This document shows positions 1 through 15,400 of a stretch of DNA of 64,000 nt, piece by piece. The translations under genes and the position numbers were made by a program. The DNA is taken from contig JAZGUH010000282.1 in NCBI GenBank assembly GCA_037893225.1, positions 1,674,001 through 1,738,000 of the forward strand, in the 5' to 3' direction. The stretch's first letter is position 1. Each line of letters begins with the position of its first letter. This DNA is from Hippasteria phrygiana. Taxonomy: Eukaryota; Echinodermata; Asteroidea; Valvatida; Goniasteridae. The notes beneath the pieces were generated by a model, which worked only from the letters and a program-made list of their open reading frames with translations, was not told the origin of the DNA and made no database searches.

Positions 1-3000
1 GTAACCCTTGCACTCTAACCCTTGCACTCTAACCCTTGCACTCTAACCCTTGCACTGTAACCCTTGCACTCTAACCCTTGCACTCTAACCCTTGCACTCT
101 AACCCTTGCACTCTAACCCTTGCACTCTAACCCTTGCACTCTAACCCTTGCACTCTAACCCTTGCACTCTAACCCTTGCACTCTAACCCTTGCACTCTAA
201 CCCTTGCACTCTAACCCTTGCACTCTAACCCTTGCACTCTAACATTCCTAACTCGCTTACTATATTTTTCCATCAACTTCAGGAGAGATCAACTTCGGGA
301 GAGATCAACATCCGGCTCCTGGCTGTCAAGACCTCGAGGCCACCCAAGATCATCATGAACAGAACTGGAATGGCCTAGTGAGATAGACAGCCAGCATGCA
401 GGCTTAGATCAGCACAATAGACCAACGCTGTTTAGTAGATGAGTAGGTCAAACACTCTCTCTACCTCTGACTCTCCTTCTCTCTTACTCTCACATTCTAA
501 CCTGAACCCTTGAACTCTAACCCTTGAACTCTAACCCTTGAACTCTAACCCTTGAACTCTAACCCTTGAACTCTAACCCTTGAACTCTAACCCTTGAACT
601 CTAACCCTGAACTCTAACCCTGAACTCTAACATTCCTAACTCGCTTACTATATTTTTAAATCAACTTCAGGAGAGATCAACTTCGGGAGAGATCAACATC
701 CGGCTCCTGGCTGTCAAGACCTCGAGGCCACCCAAGATCATCATGGACAGAACTGGAATGGCCTAGTGAGATAGAAAGCTTGCAGGCTTAGATCAGCACA
801 ATAGACCTACGCTGTTTAGTAGATGAGTAAGTCTAACACTCTCTCTACCTCTGACTCTCCTTGTCTCTTACTCTCACATTCTAACCCGATCACTTGCACT
901 GTAACACTTGCACTGTAACACTTGCACTGTAACACTTGCACTGTAACACTTGCACTGTAACCCTTGCACTGTAACCCTTGCACTGTAACCCTTGCACTGT
1001 AACCCTTGCACTGTAACCCTTGCACTGTAACCCTTGCACTGTAACCCTTGCACTGTAACCCTTGCACTGTAACCCTTGCACTGTAACCCTTGCACTGTAA
1101 CCCTTGCACTGTAACCCTTGCACTGTAACCCTTGCACTGTAACCCTTGCACTGTAACCCTTGCACTGTAACTCTAGATTATGCTTAGATCAGCACAATAG
1201 ACCAACGCTGTTTAGTAGATGAGTAGGTCAAACACTCTCTCTACCTCTGACTCTCCTTCTCTCTTACTCTCACATTCTAACCTGAACCCTTGAACTCTAA
1301 CCCTTGAACTCTAACCCTTGAACTCTAACCCTTGAACTCTAACCCTTGAACTCTAACCCTTGAACTCTAACCCTTGAACTCTAACCCTTGAACTCTAACC
1401 CTTGAACTCTAACCCTGAACTCTAACATTCCTAACTCGCTTACTATATTTTTCAATCAACTTCAGGAGAGATCAACTTCGGGAGAGATCAACATCCGGCT
1501 CCTGGCTGTCAAGACCTCGAGGCCACCCAAGATCATCATGGACAGAACTGGAATGGCCTAGTGAGATAGAAAGCTTGCAGGCTTAGATCAGCACAATAGA
1601 CCTACGCTGTTTAGTAGATGAGTAAGTCTAACACTCTCTCTACCTCTGACTCTCCTTGTCTCTTACTCTCACATTCTAACCCGATCACTTGCACTGTAAC
1701 CCTTGCACTGTAACACTTGCACTGTAACCCTTGCACTGTAACCCTTGCACTGTAACCCTTGCACTGTAACCCTTGCACTGTAACCCTTGCACTGTAACCC
1801 TTGCACTCTAACCCTTGCACTCTAACCCTTGCACTCTAACCCTTGCACTCTAACCCTTGCACTGTAACCCTTGCACTCTAACCCTTGCACTCTAACCCTT
1901 GCACTCTAACCCTTGCACTCTAACCCTTGCACTCTAACCCTTGCACTCTAACCCTTGCACTCTAACCCTTGCACTCTAACCCTTGCACTCTAACCCTTGC
2001 ACTCTAACCCTTGCACTCTAACCCTTGCACTCTAACCCTTGCACTCTAACCCTTGCACTCTAACATTCCTAACTCGCTTACTATATTTTTCAATCAACTT
2101 CAGGAGAGATCAACTTCGGGAGAGATCAACATCCGGCTCCTGGCTGTCAAGACCTCGAGGCCACCCAAGATCATCATGGACAGAACTGGAATGGCCTAGT
2201 GAGATAGAAAGCTTGCAGGCTTAGATCAGCACAATAGACCTACGCTGTTTAGTAGATGAGTAAGTCTAACACTCTCTCTACCTCTGACTCTCCTTGTCTC
2301 TTACTCTCACATTCTAACCCGATCACTTGCACTGTAACCCTTGCACTGTAACCCTTGCACTGTAACCCTTGCACTGTAACCCTTGCACTGTAACCCTTGC
2401 ACTGTAACCCTTGCACTGTAACCCTTGCACTGTAACCCTTGCACTGTAACCCTTGCACTGTAACCCTTGCACTGTAACCCTTGCACTCTAACCCTTGCAC
2501 TCTAACCCTTGCACTCTAACCCTTGCACTCTAACCCTTGCACTCTAACCCTTGCACTCTAACCCTTGCACTCTAACCCTTGCACTCTAACCCTTGCACTC
2601 TAACCCTTGCACTCTAACCCTTGCACTCTAACCCTTGCACTCTAACCCTTGCACTCTAACCCTTGCACTCTAACCCTTGCACTCTAACCCTTGCACTCTA
2701 ACCCTTGCACTCTAACCCTTGCACTCTAACCCTTGCACTCTAACCCTTGCACTCTAACCCTTGCACTCTAACCCTTGCACTCTAACATTCCTAACTCGCT
2801 TACTATATTTTTCCATCAACTTCAGGAGAGATCAACTTCGGGAGAGATCAACATCCGGCTCCTGGCTGTCAAGACCTCGAGGCCACCCAAGATCATCATG
2901 AACAGAACTGGAATGGCCTAGTGAGATAGACAGCCAGCATGCAGGCTTAGATCAGCACAATAGACCAACGCTGTTTAGTAGATGAGTAGGTCAAACACTC

Positions 3001-6000
3001 TCTCTACCTCTGACTCTCCTTCTCTCTTACTCTCACATTCTAACCTGAACCCTTGAACTCTAACCCTTGAACTCTAACCCTTGAACTCTAACCCTTGAAC
3101 TCTAACCCTTGAACTCTAACCCTTGCACTCTAACCCTTGAACTCTAACCCTTGAACTCTAACCCTGAACTCTAACATTCCTAACTCGCTTACTATATTTT
3201 TCAATCAACTTCAGGAGAGATCAACTTCGGGAGAGATCAACATCCGGCTCCTGGCTGTCAAGACCTCGAGGCCACCCAAGATCATCATGGACAGAACTGG
3301 AATGGCCTAGTGAGATAGAAAGCTTGCAGGCTTAGATCAGCACAATAGACCTACGCTGTTTAGTAGATGAGTAAGTCTAACACTCTCTCTACCTCTGACT
3401 CTCCTTGTCTCTTACTCTCACATTCTAACCCGATCACTTGCACTGTAACACTTGCACTGTAACACTTGCACTGTAACACTTGCACTGTAACACTTGCACT
3501 GTAACCCTTGCACTGTAACCCTTGCACTGTAACCCTTGCACTGTAACCCTTGCACTGTAACCCTTGCACTGTAACCCTTGCACTGTAACCCTTGCACTGT
3601 AACCCTTGCACTGTAACCCTTGCACTGTAACCCTTGCACTGTAACCCTTGCACTGTAACCCTTGCACTGTAACTCTAGATTATGCTTAGATCAGCACAAT
3701 AGACCAACGCTGTTTAGTAGATGAGTAGGTCAAACACTCTCTCTACCTCTGACTCTCCTTCTCTCTTACTCTCACATTCTAACCTGAACCCTTGAACTCT
3801 AACCCTTGAACTCTAACCCTTGAACTCTAACCCTTGAACTCTAACCCTTGAACTCTAACCCTTGAACTCTAACCCTTGAACTCTAACCCTTGAACTCTAA
3901 CCCTGAACTCTAACATTCCTAACTCGCTTACTATATTTTTCAATCAACTTCAGGAGAGATCAACTTCGGGAGAGATCAACATCCGGCTCCTGGCTGTCAA
4001 GACCTCGAGGCCACCCAAGATCATCATGGACAGAACTGGAATGGCCTAGTGAGATAGAAAGCTTGCAGGCTTAGATCAGCACAATAGACCTACGCTGTTT
4101 AGTAGATGAGTAAGTCTAACACTCTCTCTACCTCTGACTCTCCTTGTCTCTTACTCTCACATTCTAACCCGATCACTTGCACTGTAACCCTTGCACTGTA
4201 ACCCTTGCACTGTAACCCTTGCACTGTAACCCTTGCACTGTAACCCTTGCACTGTAACCCTTGCACTCTAACCCTTGCACTCTAACCCTTGCACTCTAAC
4301 CCTTGCACTCTAACCCTTGCACTCTAACCCTTGCACTCTAACCCTTGCACTGTAACCCTTGCACTCTAACCCTTGCACTCTAACCCTTGCACTCTAACCC
4401 TTGCACTCTAACCCTTGCACTCTAACCCTTGCACTCTAACCCTTGCACTCTAACCCTTGCACTCTAACCCTTGCACTCTAACCCTTGCACTCTAACCCTT
4501 GCACTCTAACCCTTGCACTCTAACATTCCTAACTCGCTTACTATATTTTTCCATCAACTTCAGGAGAGATCAACTTCGGGAGAGATCAACATCCGGCTCC
4601 TGGCTGTCAAGACCTCGAGGCCACCCAAGATCATCATGAACAGAACTGGAATGGCCTAGTGAGATAGACAGCCAGCATGCAGGCTTAGATCAGCACAATA
4701 GACCAACGCTGTTTAGTAGATGAGTAGGTCAAACACTCTCTCTACCTCTGACTCTCCTTCTCTCTTACTCTCACATTCTAACCTGAACCCTTGAACTCTA
4801 ACCCTTGAACTCTAACCCTTGAACTCTAACCCTTGAACTCTAACCCTTGAACTCTAACCCTTGAACTCTAACCCTTGAACTCTAACCCTGAACTCTAACC
4901 CTGAACTCTAACATTCCTAACTCGCTTACTATATTTTTCAATCAACTTCAGGAGAGATCAACTTCGGGAGAGATCAACATCCGGCTCCTGGCTGTCAAGA
5001 CCTCGAGGCCACCCAAGATCATCATGGACAGAACTGGAATGGCCTAGTGAGATAGAAAGCTTGCAGGCTTAGATCAGCACAATAGACCTACGCTGTTTAG
5101 TAGATGAGTAAGTCTAACACTCTCTCTACCTCTGACTCTCCTTGTCTCTTACTCTCACATTCTAACCCGATCACTTGCACTGTAACACTTGCACTGTAAC
5201 ACTTGCACTGTAACACTTGCACTGTAACACTTGCACTGTAACCCTTGCACTGTAACCCTTGCACTGTAACCCTTGCACTGTAACCCTTGCACTGTAACCC
5301 TTGCACTGTAACCCTTGCACTGTAACTCTAGATTATGCTTAGATCAGCACAATAGACCAACGCTGTTTAGTAGATGAGTAGGTCAAACACTCTCTCTACC
5401 TCTGACTCTCCTTCTCTCTTACTCTCACATTCTAACCTGAACCCTTGAACTCTAACCCTTGAACTCTAACCCTTGAACTCTAACCCTTGAACTCTAACCC
5501 TTGAACTCTAACCCTTGAACTCTAACCCTTGAACTCTAACCCTGAACTCTAACATTCCTAACTCGCTTACTATATTTTTCAATCAACTTCAGGAGAGATC
5601 AACTTCGGGAGAGATCAACATCCGGCTCCTGGCTGTCAAGACCTCGAGGCCACCCAAGATCATCATGGACAGAACTGGAATGGCCTAGTGAGATAGAAAG
5701 CTTGCAGGCTTAGATCAGCACAATAGACCTACGCTGTTTAGTAGATGAGTAAGTCTAACACTCTCTCTACCTCTGACTCTCCTTGTCTCTTACTCTCACA
5801 TTCTAACCCGATCACTTGCACTGTAACCCTTGCACTGTAACCCTTGCACTGTAACCCTTGCACTGTAACCCTTGCACTGTAACCCTTGCACTGTAACCCT
5901 TGCACTGTAACCCTTGCACTGTAACCCTTGCACTGTAACCCTTGCACTGTAACCCTTGCACTGTAACCCTTGCACTGTAACCCTTGCACTGTAACCCTTG

Positions 6001-9000
6001 CACTGTAACCCTTGCACTCTAACCCTTGCACTCTAACCCTTGCACTCTAACCCTTGCACTCTAACCCTTGCACTCTAACCCTTGCACTCTAACCCTTGCA
6101 CTCTAACCCTTGCACTCTAACCCTTGCACTCAAACCCTTGCACTCAAACCCTTGCACTCAAACCCTTGCACTCAAACCCTTGCACTCAAACCCTTGCACT
6201 CTAACCCTTGCACTCTAACCCTTGCACTCTAACCCTTGCACTCTAACCCTTGCACTCTAACCCTTGCACTCTAACCCTTGCACTCTAACCCTTGCACTCT
6301 AACATTCCTAACTCGCTTACTATATTTTTCCATCAACTTCAGGAGAGATCAACTTCGGGAGAGATCAACATCCGGCTCCTGGCTGTCAAGACCTCGAGGC
6401 CACCCAAGATCATCATGAACAGAACTGGAATGGCCTAGTGAGATAGACAGCCAGCATGCAGGCTTAGATCAGCACAATAGACCAACGCTGTTTAGTAGAT
6501 GAGTAGGTCAAACACTCTCTCTACCTCTGACTCTCCTTCTCTCTTACTCTCACATTCTAACCTGAACCCTTGAACTCTAACCCTTGAACTCTAACCCTTG
6601 AACTCTAACCCTTGAACTCTAACCCTTGAACTCTAACCCTTGAACTCTAACCCTTGAACTCTAACCCTTGAACTCTAACCCTTGAACTCTAACCCTTGAA
6701 CTCTAACCCTTGAACTCTAACCCTGAACTCTAACATTCCTAACTCGCTTACTATATTTTTCAATCAACTTCAGGAGAGATCAACTTCGGGAGAGATCAAC
6801 ATCCGGCTCCTGGCTGTCAAGACCTCGAGGCCACCCAAGATCATCATGGACAGAACTGGAATGGCCTAGTGAGATAGAAAGCTTGCAGGCTTAGATCAGC
6901 ACAATAGACCTACGCTGTTTAGTAGATGAGTAAGTCTAACACTCTCTCTACCTCTGACTCTCCTTGTCTCTTACTCTCACATTCTAACCCGATCACTTGC
7001 ACTGTAACCCTTGCACTGTAACCCTTGCACTGTAACCCTTGCACTGTAACCCTTGCACTGTAACCCTTGCACTGTAACCCTTGCACTGTAACCCTTGCAC
7101 TGTAACCCTTGCACTGTAACCCTTGCACTGTAACCCTTGCACTGTAACCCTTGCACTGTAACCCTTGCACTGTAACCCTTGCACTGTAACCCTTGCACTG
7201 TAACCCTTGCACTGTAACCCTTGCACTGTAACCCTTGCACTGTAACCCTTGCACTCTAACCCTTGCACTCAAACCCTTGCACTCTAACCCTTGCACTCTA
7301 ACCCTTGCACTCTAACCCTTGCACTCTAACCCTTGCACTCTAACCCTTGCACTCTAACCCTTGCACTCTAACCCTTGCACTCTAACCCTTGCACTCTAAC
7401 ATTCCTAACTCGCTTACTATATTTTTCCATCAACTTCAGGAGAGATCAACTTCGGGAGAGATCAACATCCGGCTCCTGGCTGTCAAGACCTCGAGGCCAC
7501 CCAAGATCATCATGAACAGAACTGGAATGGCCTAGTGAGATAGACAGCCAGCATGCAGGCTTAGATCAGCACAATAGACCAACGCTGTTTAGTAGATGAG
7601 TAGGTCAAACACTCTCTCTACCTCTGACTCTCCTTCTCTCTTACTCTCACATTCTAACCTGAACCCTTGAACTCTAACCCTTGAACTCTAACCCTTGAAC
7701 TCTAACCCTTGAACTCTAACCCTTGAACTCTAACCCTTGAACTCTAACCCTTGAACTCTAACCCTTGAACTCTAACCCTTGAACTCTAACCCTTGAACTC
7801 TAACCCTTGAACTCTAACATTCCTAACTCGCTTACTATATTTTTCAATCAACTTCAGGAGAGATCAACTTCGGGAGAGATCAACATCCGGCTCCTGGCTG
7901 TCAAGACCTCGAGGCCACCCAAGATCATCATGGACAGAACTGGAATGGCCTAGTGAGATAGAAAGCTTGCAGGCTTAGATCAGCACAATAGACCTACGCT
8001 GTTTAGTAGATGAGTAAGTCTAACACTCTCTCTACCTCTGACTCTCCTTGTCTCTTACTCTCACATTCTAACCCGATCACTTGCACTGTAACCCTTGCAC
8101 TGTAACCCTTGCACTGTAACCCTTGCACTGTAACCCTTGCACTGTAACCCTTGCACTGTAACCCTTGCACTGTAACCCTTGCACTGTAACCCTTGCACTG
8201 TAACCCTTGCACTGTAACCCTTGCACTGTAACCCTTGCACTGTAACCCTTGCACTGTAACCCTTGCACTGTAACCCTTGCACTGTAACCCTTGCACTGTA
8301 ACCCTTGCACTGTAACCCTTGCACTGTAACCCTTGCACTGTAACCCTTGCACTCTAACCCTTGCACTCTAACCCTTGCACTCTAACCCTTGCACTCTAAC
8401 CCTTGCACTCTAACCCTTGCACTCTAACCCTTGCACTCTAACCCTTGCACTCTAACCCTTGCACTCTAACCCTTGCACTCTAACCCTTGCACTCTAACCC
8501 TTGCACTCTAACCCTTGCACTCTAACATTCCTAACTCGCTTACTATATTTTTCAATCAACTTCAGGAGAGATCAACTTCGGGAGAGATCAACATCCGGCT
8601 CCTGGCTGTCAAGACCTCGAGGCCACCCAAGATCATCATGGACAGAACTGGAATGGCCTAGTGAGATAGAAAGCTTGCAGGCTTAGATCAGCACAATAGA
8701 CCTACGCTGTTTAGTAGATGAGTAAGTCTAACACTCTCTCTACCTCTGACTCTCCTTGTCTCTTACTCTCACATTCTAACCCGATCACTTGCACTGTAAC
8801 CCTTGCACTGTAACCCTTGCACTGTAACCCTTGCACTGTAACCCTTGCACTGTAACCCTTGCACTGTAACCCTTGCACTGTAACCCTTGCACTGTAACCC
8901 TTGCACTCTAACCCTTGCACTCTAACCCTTGCACTGTAACCCTTGCACTCTAACCCTTGCACTCTAACCCTTGCACTCTAACCCTTGCACTCTAACCCTT

Positions 9001-12000
9001 GCACTCTAACCCTTGCACTCTAACCCTTGCACTCTAACCCTTGCACTCTAACATTCCTAACTCGCTTACTATATTTTTCCATCAACTTCAGGAGAGATCA
9101 ACTTCGGGAGAGATCAACATCCGGCTCCTGGCTGTCAAGACCTCGAGGCCACCCAAGATCATCATGAACAGAACTGGAATGGCCTAGTGAGATAGACAGC
9201 CAGCATGCAGGCTTAGATCAGCACAATAGACCAACGCTGTTTAGTAGATGAGTAGGTCAAACACTCTCTCTACCTCTGACTCTCCTTCTCTCTTACTCTC
9301 ACATTCTAACCTGAACCCTTGAACTCTAACCCTTGAACTCTAACCCTTGAACTCTAACCCTTGAACTCTAACCCTTGAACTCTAACCCTTGAACTCTAAC
9401 CCTTGAACTCTAACCCTTGAACTCTAACCCTGAACTCTAACCCTGAACTCTAACATTCCTAACTCGCTTACTATATTTTTCAATCAACTTCAGGAGAGAT
9501 CAACTTCGGGAGAGATCAACATCCGGCTCCTGGCTGTCAAGACCTCGAGGCCACCCAAGATCATCATGGACAGAACTGGAATGGCCTAGTGAGATAGAAA
9601 GCTTGCAGGCTTAGATCAGCACAATAGACCTACGCTGTTTAGTAGATGAGTAAGTCTAACACTCTCTCTACCTCTGACTCTCCTTGTCTCTTACTCTCAC
9701 ATTCTAACCCGATCACTTGCACTGTAACACTTGCACTGTAACACTTGCACTGTAACACTTGCACTGTAACACTTGCACTGTAACACTTGCACTGTAACCC
9801 TTGCACTGTAACCCTTGCACTGTAACCCTTGCACTGTAACCCTTGCACTGTAACCCTTGCACTGTAACCCTTGCACTGTAACCCTTGCACTGTAACTCTA
9901 GATTATGCTTAGATCAGCACAATAGACCAACGCTGTTTAGTAGATGAGTAGGTCAAACACTCTCTCTACCTCTGACTCTCCTTCTCTCTTACTCTCACAT
10001 TCTAACCTGAACCCTTGAACTCTAACCCTTGAACTCTAACCCTTGAACTCTAACCCTTGAACTCTAACCCTTGAACTCTAACCCTTGAACTCTAACCCTT
10101 GAACTCTAACCCTGAACTCTAACATTCCTAACTCGCTTACTATATTTTTCAATCAACTTCAGGAGAGATCAACTTCGGGAGAGATCAACATCCGGCTCCT
10201 GGCTGTCAAGACCTCGAGGCCACCCAAGATCATCATGGACAGAACTGGAATGGCCTAGTGAGATAGAAAGCTTGCAGGCTTAGATCAGCACAATAGACCT
10301 ACGCTGTTTAGTAGATGAGTAAGTCTAACACTCTCTCTACCTCTGACTCTCCTTGTCTCTTACTCTCACATTCTAACCCGATCACTTGCACTGTAACCCT
10401 TGCACTGTAACCCTTGCACTGTAACCCTTGCACTGTAACCCTTGCACTGTAACCCTTGCACTGTAACCCTTGCACTGTAACCCTTGCACTGTAACCCTTG
10501 CACTGTAACCCTTGCACTGTAACCCTTGCACTGTAACCCTTGCACTGTAACCCTTGCACTGTAACCCTTGCACTCAAACCCTTGCACTCAAACCCTTGCA
10601 CTCAAACCCTTGCACTCAAACCCTTGCACTCAAACCCTTGCACTCAAACCCTTGCACTCAAACCCTTGCACTCTAACCCTTGCACTCTAACCCTTGCACT
10701 CTAACCCTTGCACTCTAACCCTTGCACTCTAACCCTTGAACTCTAACCCTTGCACTCTAACCCTTGCACTCTAACATTCCTAACTCGCTTACTATATTTT
10801 TCCATCAACTTCAGGAGAGATCAACTTCGGGAGAGATCAACATCCGGCTCCTGGCTGTCAAGACCTCGAGGCCACCCAAGATCATCATGAACAGAACTGG
10901 AATGGCCTAGTGAGATAGACAGCCAGCATGCAGGCTTAGATCAGCACAATAGACCAACGCTGTTTAGTAGATGAGTAGGTCAAACACTCTCTCTACCTCT
11001 GACTCTCCTTCTCTCTTACTCTCACATTCTAACCTGAACCCTTGAACTCTAACCCTTGAACTCTAACCCTTGAACTCTAACCCTTGAACTCTAACCCTTG
11101 AACTCTAACCCTTGAACTCTAACCCTTGAACTCTAACCCTTGAACTCTAACCCTTGAACTCTAACCCTTGAACTCTAACCCTTGAACTCTAACCCTGAAC
11201 TCTAACATTCCTAACTCGCTTACTATATTTTTCAATCAACTTCAGGAGAGATCAACTTCGGGAGAGATCAACATCCGGCTCCTGGCTGTCAAGACCTCGA
11301 GGCCACCCAAGATCATCATGGACAGAACTGGAATGGCCTAGTGAGATAGAAAGCTTGCAGGCTTAGATCAGCACAATAGACCTACGCTGTTTAGTAGATG
11401 AGTAAGTCTAACACTCTCTCTACCTCTGACTCTCCTTGTCTCTTACTCTCACATTCTAACCCGATCACTTGCACTGTAACCCTTGCACTGTAACCCTTGC
11501 ACTGTAACCCTTGCACTGTAACCCTTGCACTGTAACCCTTGCACTGTAACCCTTGCACTGTAACCCTTGCACTGTAACCCTTGCACTGTAACCCTTGCAC
11601 TGTAACCCTTGCACTGTAACCCTTGCACTGTAACCCTTGCACTGTAACCCTTGCACTCTAACCCTTGCACTCTAACCCTTGCACTCTAACCCTTGCACTC
11701 TAACCCTTGCACTCTAACCCTTGCACTCTAACCCTTGCACTCTAACCCTTGCACTCTAACCCTTGCACTCTAACCCTTGCACTCTAACCCTTGCACTCAA
11801 ACCCTTGCACTCAAACCCTTGCACTCAAACCCTTGCACTCAAACCCTTGCACTCAAACCCTTGCACTCAAACCCTTGCACTCAAACCCTTGCACTCAAAC
11901 CCTTGCACTCAAACCCTTGCACTCAAACCCTTGCACTCTAACCCTTGCACTCTAACCCTTGCACTCTAACCCTTGCACTCTAACCCTTGCACTCTAACCC

Positions 12001-12430
12001 TTGCACTCTAACCCTTGCACTCTAACCCTTGCACTCTAACCCTTGCACTCTAACCCTTGCACTCTAACCCTTGCACTCTAACCCTTGCACTCTAACCCTT
12101 GCACTCTAACCCTTGCACTCTAACCCTTGCACTCTAACCCTTGCACTCTAACCCTTGCACTCTAACCCTTGCACTCTAACCCTTGCACTCTAACCCTTGA
12201 ACTCTAACCCTTGAACTCTAACCCTTGAACTCTAACCCTTGAACTCTAACCCTTGAACTCTAACCCTGAACTCTAACCCTGAACTCTAACATTCCTAACT
12301 CGCTTACTATATTTTTCAATCAACTTCAGGAGAGATCAACTTCGGGAGAGATCAACATCCGGCTCCTGGCTGTCAAGACCTCGAGGCCACCCAAGATCAT
12401 CATGGACAGAACTGGAATGGCCTAGTGAGA
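1..12430. repeat. Composite satellite, type A block 1
   Basis: Cores of about 250 bp begin with cattcctaactcgcttac and end near cattctaacc. They alternate with arrays of a 14-bp unit. The cores come in two versions. Core 1 (ccatcaac, atgaacag, cagccagcatgc, gagtaggtcaaac) is followed by arrays of ttgaactctaaccc. Core 2 (caatcaac, atggacag, gaaagcttgc, gagtaagtctaac) is followed by ttgcactgtaaccc and then ttgcactctaaccc arrays. The versions mostly alternate, giving a dimeric higher-order repeat. Core starts are near 241, 629, 1425, 2062, 2785, 3172, 3912, 4521, 4910, 5551, 6301, 6732, 7399, 7817, 8524, 9050, 9452, 10122, 10772, 11204 and 12289. The long minus-strand open frames are only the 14-bp period read as a 14-residue repeat in three frames. 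No gene is seen. Confidence 0.95.
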
Positions 12431-15400
12431 TAGACAGCTTGCAGGCTTAGATCAGCACAATACACCTATGCTGTTTAGTGGATGAGTAGGTCAAACACTC
12501 TCTCTACCTCTGACTCTCCTTCTCTCTTACTCTCACATTCTAACCCGATCACTAGCACTTGCACTTGCACTTGCACTGTAACACTTGCACTGTAACACTT
12601 GCACTGTAACACTTGCACTGTAACACTTGCACTGTAACACTTGCACTCGAACCTTAACCCTAACACTTGCACTGTAACACTTGAACTCGAACCTTAACCC
12701 TAACCCTAACACTTGCACTGTAACACTTGAACTCGAACCTTAAACCTAACACTTGCACTGTAACACTTGAACTCGAACCTTAACCCTAACACTTGAACTC
12801 GAACCTTAACCCTAACACTTGAACTCAAACCCTTAACTCTAACACTAATTTTAATATTCTTAACTCGCTTACTCGATTTTTCCATCAACTTCAGGAGAGA
12901 TCAACATCCGGCTCCTGGCTGTGAAGACCTCGAGGCCACCCAAGATCATCATGAACAGAACTGGAATGGCCTAGTGAGATAGACAGCATGCAGGCTTAGA
13001 TCAGCACAATAGACCTATGCTGTTTAGTAGATGAGTAAGTCTAACACTCTCTCTACCTCTGACTCTCCTTCTCTCTTACTGTAACATTCTAACCCGATCA
13101 CTTGCACTGTAACACTTGCACTGTAACACTTGCACTATAACACTTGCACTGTAGTAACACTTGCACTGTAACACTTGCACTGTAACATTTGCACTCGAAC
13201 CTTAACCCTAACACTTGAACTCGAACCTTAACCCTAACACTTGAACTCGAACCTTAACACTAACACTTAAACTCAAACCCTTAACTCTAACACTCATTTC
13301 AATATTCTTAACTTGCTTACTCTATTTGTCCATCAACTTCAGGAGAGATCAACATCTGGCTCCTGGCTGTCAAGACCTCGAGGCCACTCAAGATCATCAT
13401 GGACAGAACTGGAATGGCCTAGTGAGATAGACAGCATGCAGGCTTAGATCAGCACAATAGACCTATGCTGTTTAGTAGATGAGTAAGTCTAACACTCTCT
13501 CTACCTCTCCTTCTCCCTTACCTTCACATTCTAACCCGATCACTAGCACTTGCACTGTAACACTTGCACTTTAACACTTGCACTGTAACACTTGCACTGT
13601 AACACTTGCACTGTAACACTTGCACTGTAACACTTGCACTGTAACACTTGCACTGTAACACTTGCACTGTAACACTTGCACTGTAACACTTGCACTGTAA
13701 CACTTGCACTGTAACACTTGCACTCGAACCTTAACCCTAATATTCTTAACTCGCTTACTCTATTTTTCCATCAACTTCAGGAGAGATCAACATCCGGCTC
13801 CTGGCTGACAAGACCTCGAGGCCACCCAAGATCATCATGAACAGAACTGGAATGGCCTAGTGAGATAGACAGCATGCAGGCTTAGATAAGCACAATAGAC
13901 CTATGCTGTTTAGTAGATGAGTAAGTCTAACACTTTCTCTACCTCTGACTCTCCTTCTCTCTTACTCTCACATTCTAACCCGATCACTTGCACTGTAACA
14001 CTTGCACTGTAACACTTGCACTGTAACACTTGCACTGTAACACTTGCACTGTAACACTTGCACTGTAACACTTGCACTGTAACACTTGCACTGTAACACT
14101 TGCACTGTAACACTTGCACTGTAACACTTACACTGTAACACTTGCACTGTAACACTTGCACTCGAACCTTAACCCTAACACTTGAACTCGAACCCTTAAC
14201 TCTAACACTAATTTCAATATTCTTAACTTGCTTACTCTATTTGTCCATCAACTTCAGGAGAGATCAACATCTGGCTCCTGGCTGTCAAGACCTCGAGGCC
14301 ACTCAAGATCATCATGGACAGAACTGGAATGGCCTAGTGAGATAGACAGCATGCAGGCTTAGATCAGCACAATAGACCTACGCTGTTTAGTAGATGAGTA
14401 AGTCTAACACTCTCTCTACCTCTGACTCTCCTTCTCTCTTACTCTCACATTCTAACCCGATCACTAGCACTTGCACTGTAACACTTGCACTGTAACACTT
14501 GCACTGTAACACTTGCACTGTAACACTTGCACTGTAACACTTGCACTGTAACACTTGCACTGTAACACTTGCACTGTAACACTTGCACTGTAACACTTGC
14601 ACTGTAACACTTGCACTGTAACACTTGCACTGTAACACTTGCACTGTAACACTTGCACTCGAACCTTAACCCTAACACTTGCACTGTAACACTTGAACTC
14701 AAACCCTTAACTCTAACACTTGCACTGTAACACTTGAACTCAAACCCTTAACTCTAACACTTGCACTGTAACACTTGAACTCAAACCCTTAACTGTAACA
14801 CTAATTTTAATATTCCTAACTCGCTTACTCTATTTTTCCATCAACTTCAGGAGAGATCAACTTCCGGCTCCTGGCTGTCAAGACCTCGAGGCCACCCAAG
14901 ATCATCATGAACAGAACTGGAATGGCCTAGTGAGATAGACAGCAGGCAGGCTTAGATCAGCACAATAGACCTATGCTGTTTAGTAGATGAGTAAGTCTAA
15001 CACTCTCTCTACCTCTGACTCTCCTTCTCTCTTACTCTCACATTCTAACCCGATCACTTGCACTGTAACACTTGCACTGTAACACTTGCACTGTAACACT
15101 TGCACTGTAACACTTGCACTGTAACACTTGCACTGTAACACTTGCACTGTAACACTTGCACTGTAACACTTGCACTGTAACACTTGCACTGTAACACTTG
15201 CACTGTAACACTTGCACTCGAACCTTAACCCTAACACTTGAACTCGAACCTTAACCCTAACACTTGAACTCGAACCTTAACCCTAACACTTGAACTCGAA
15301 CCTTAACCCTAACACTTGAACTCGAACCTTAACCCTAACACTTGAACTCAAACCTTAACCCTAACACTTGAACTCAAACCCTTAACCCTAACACTTGAAC

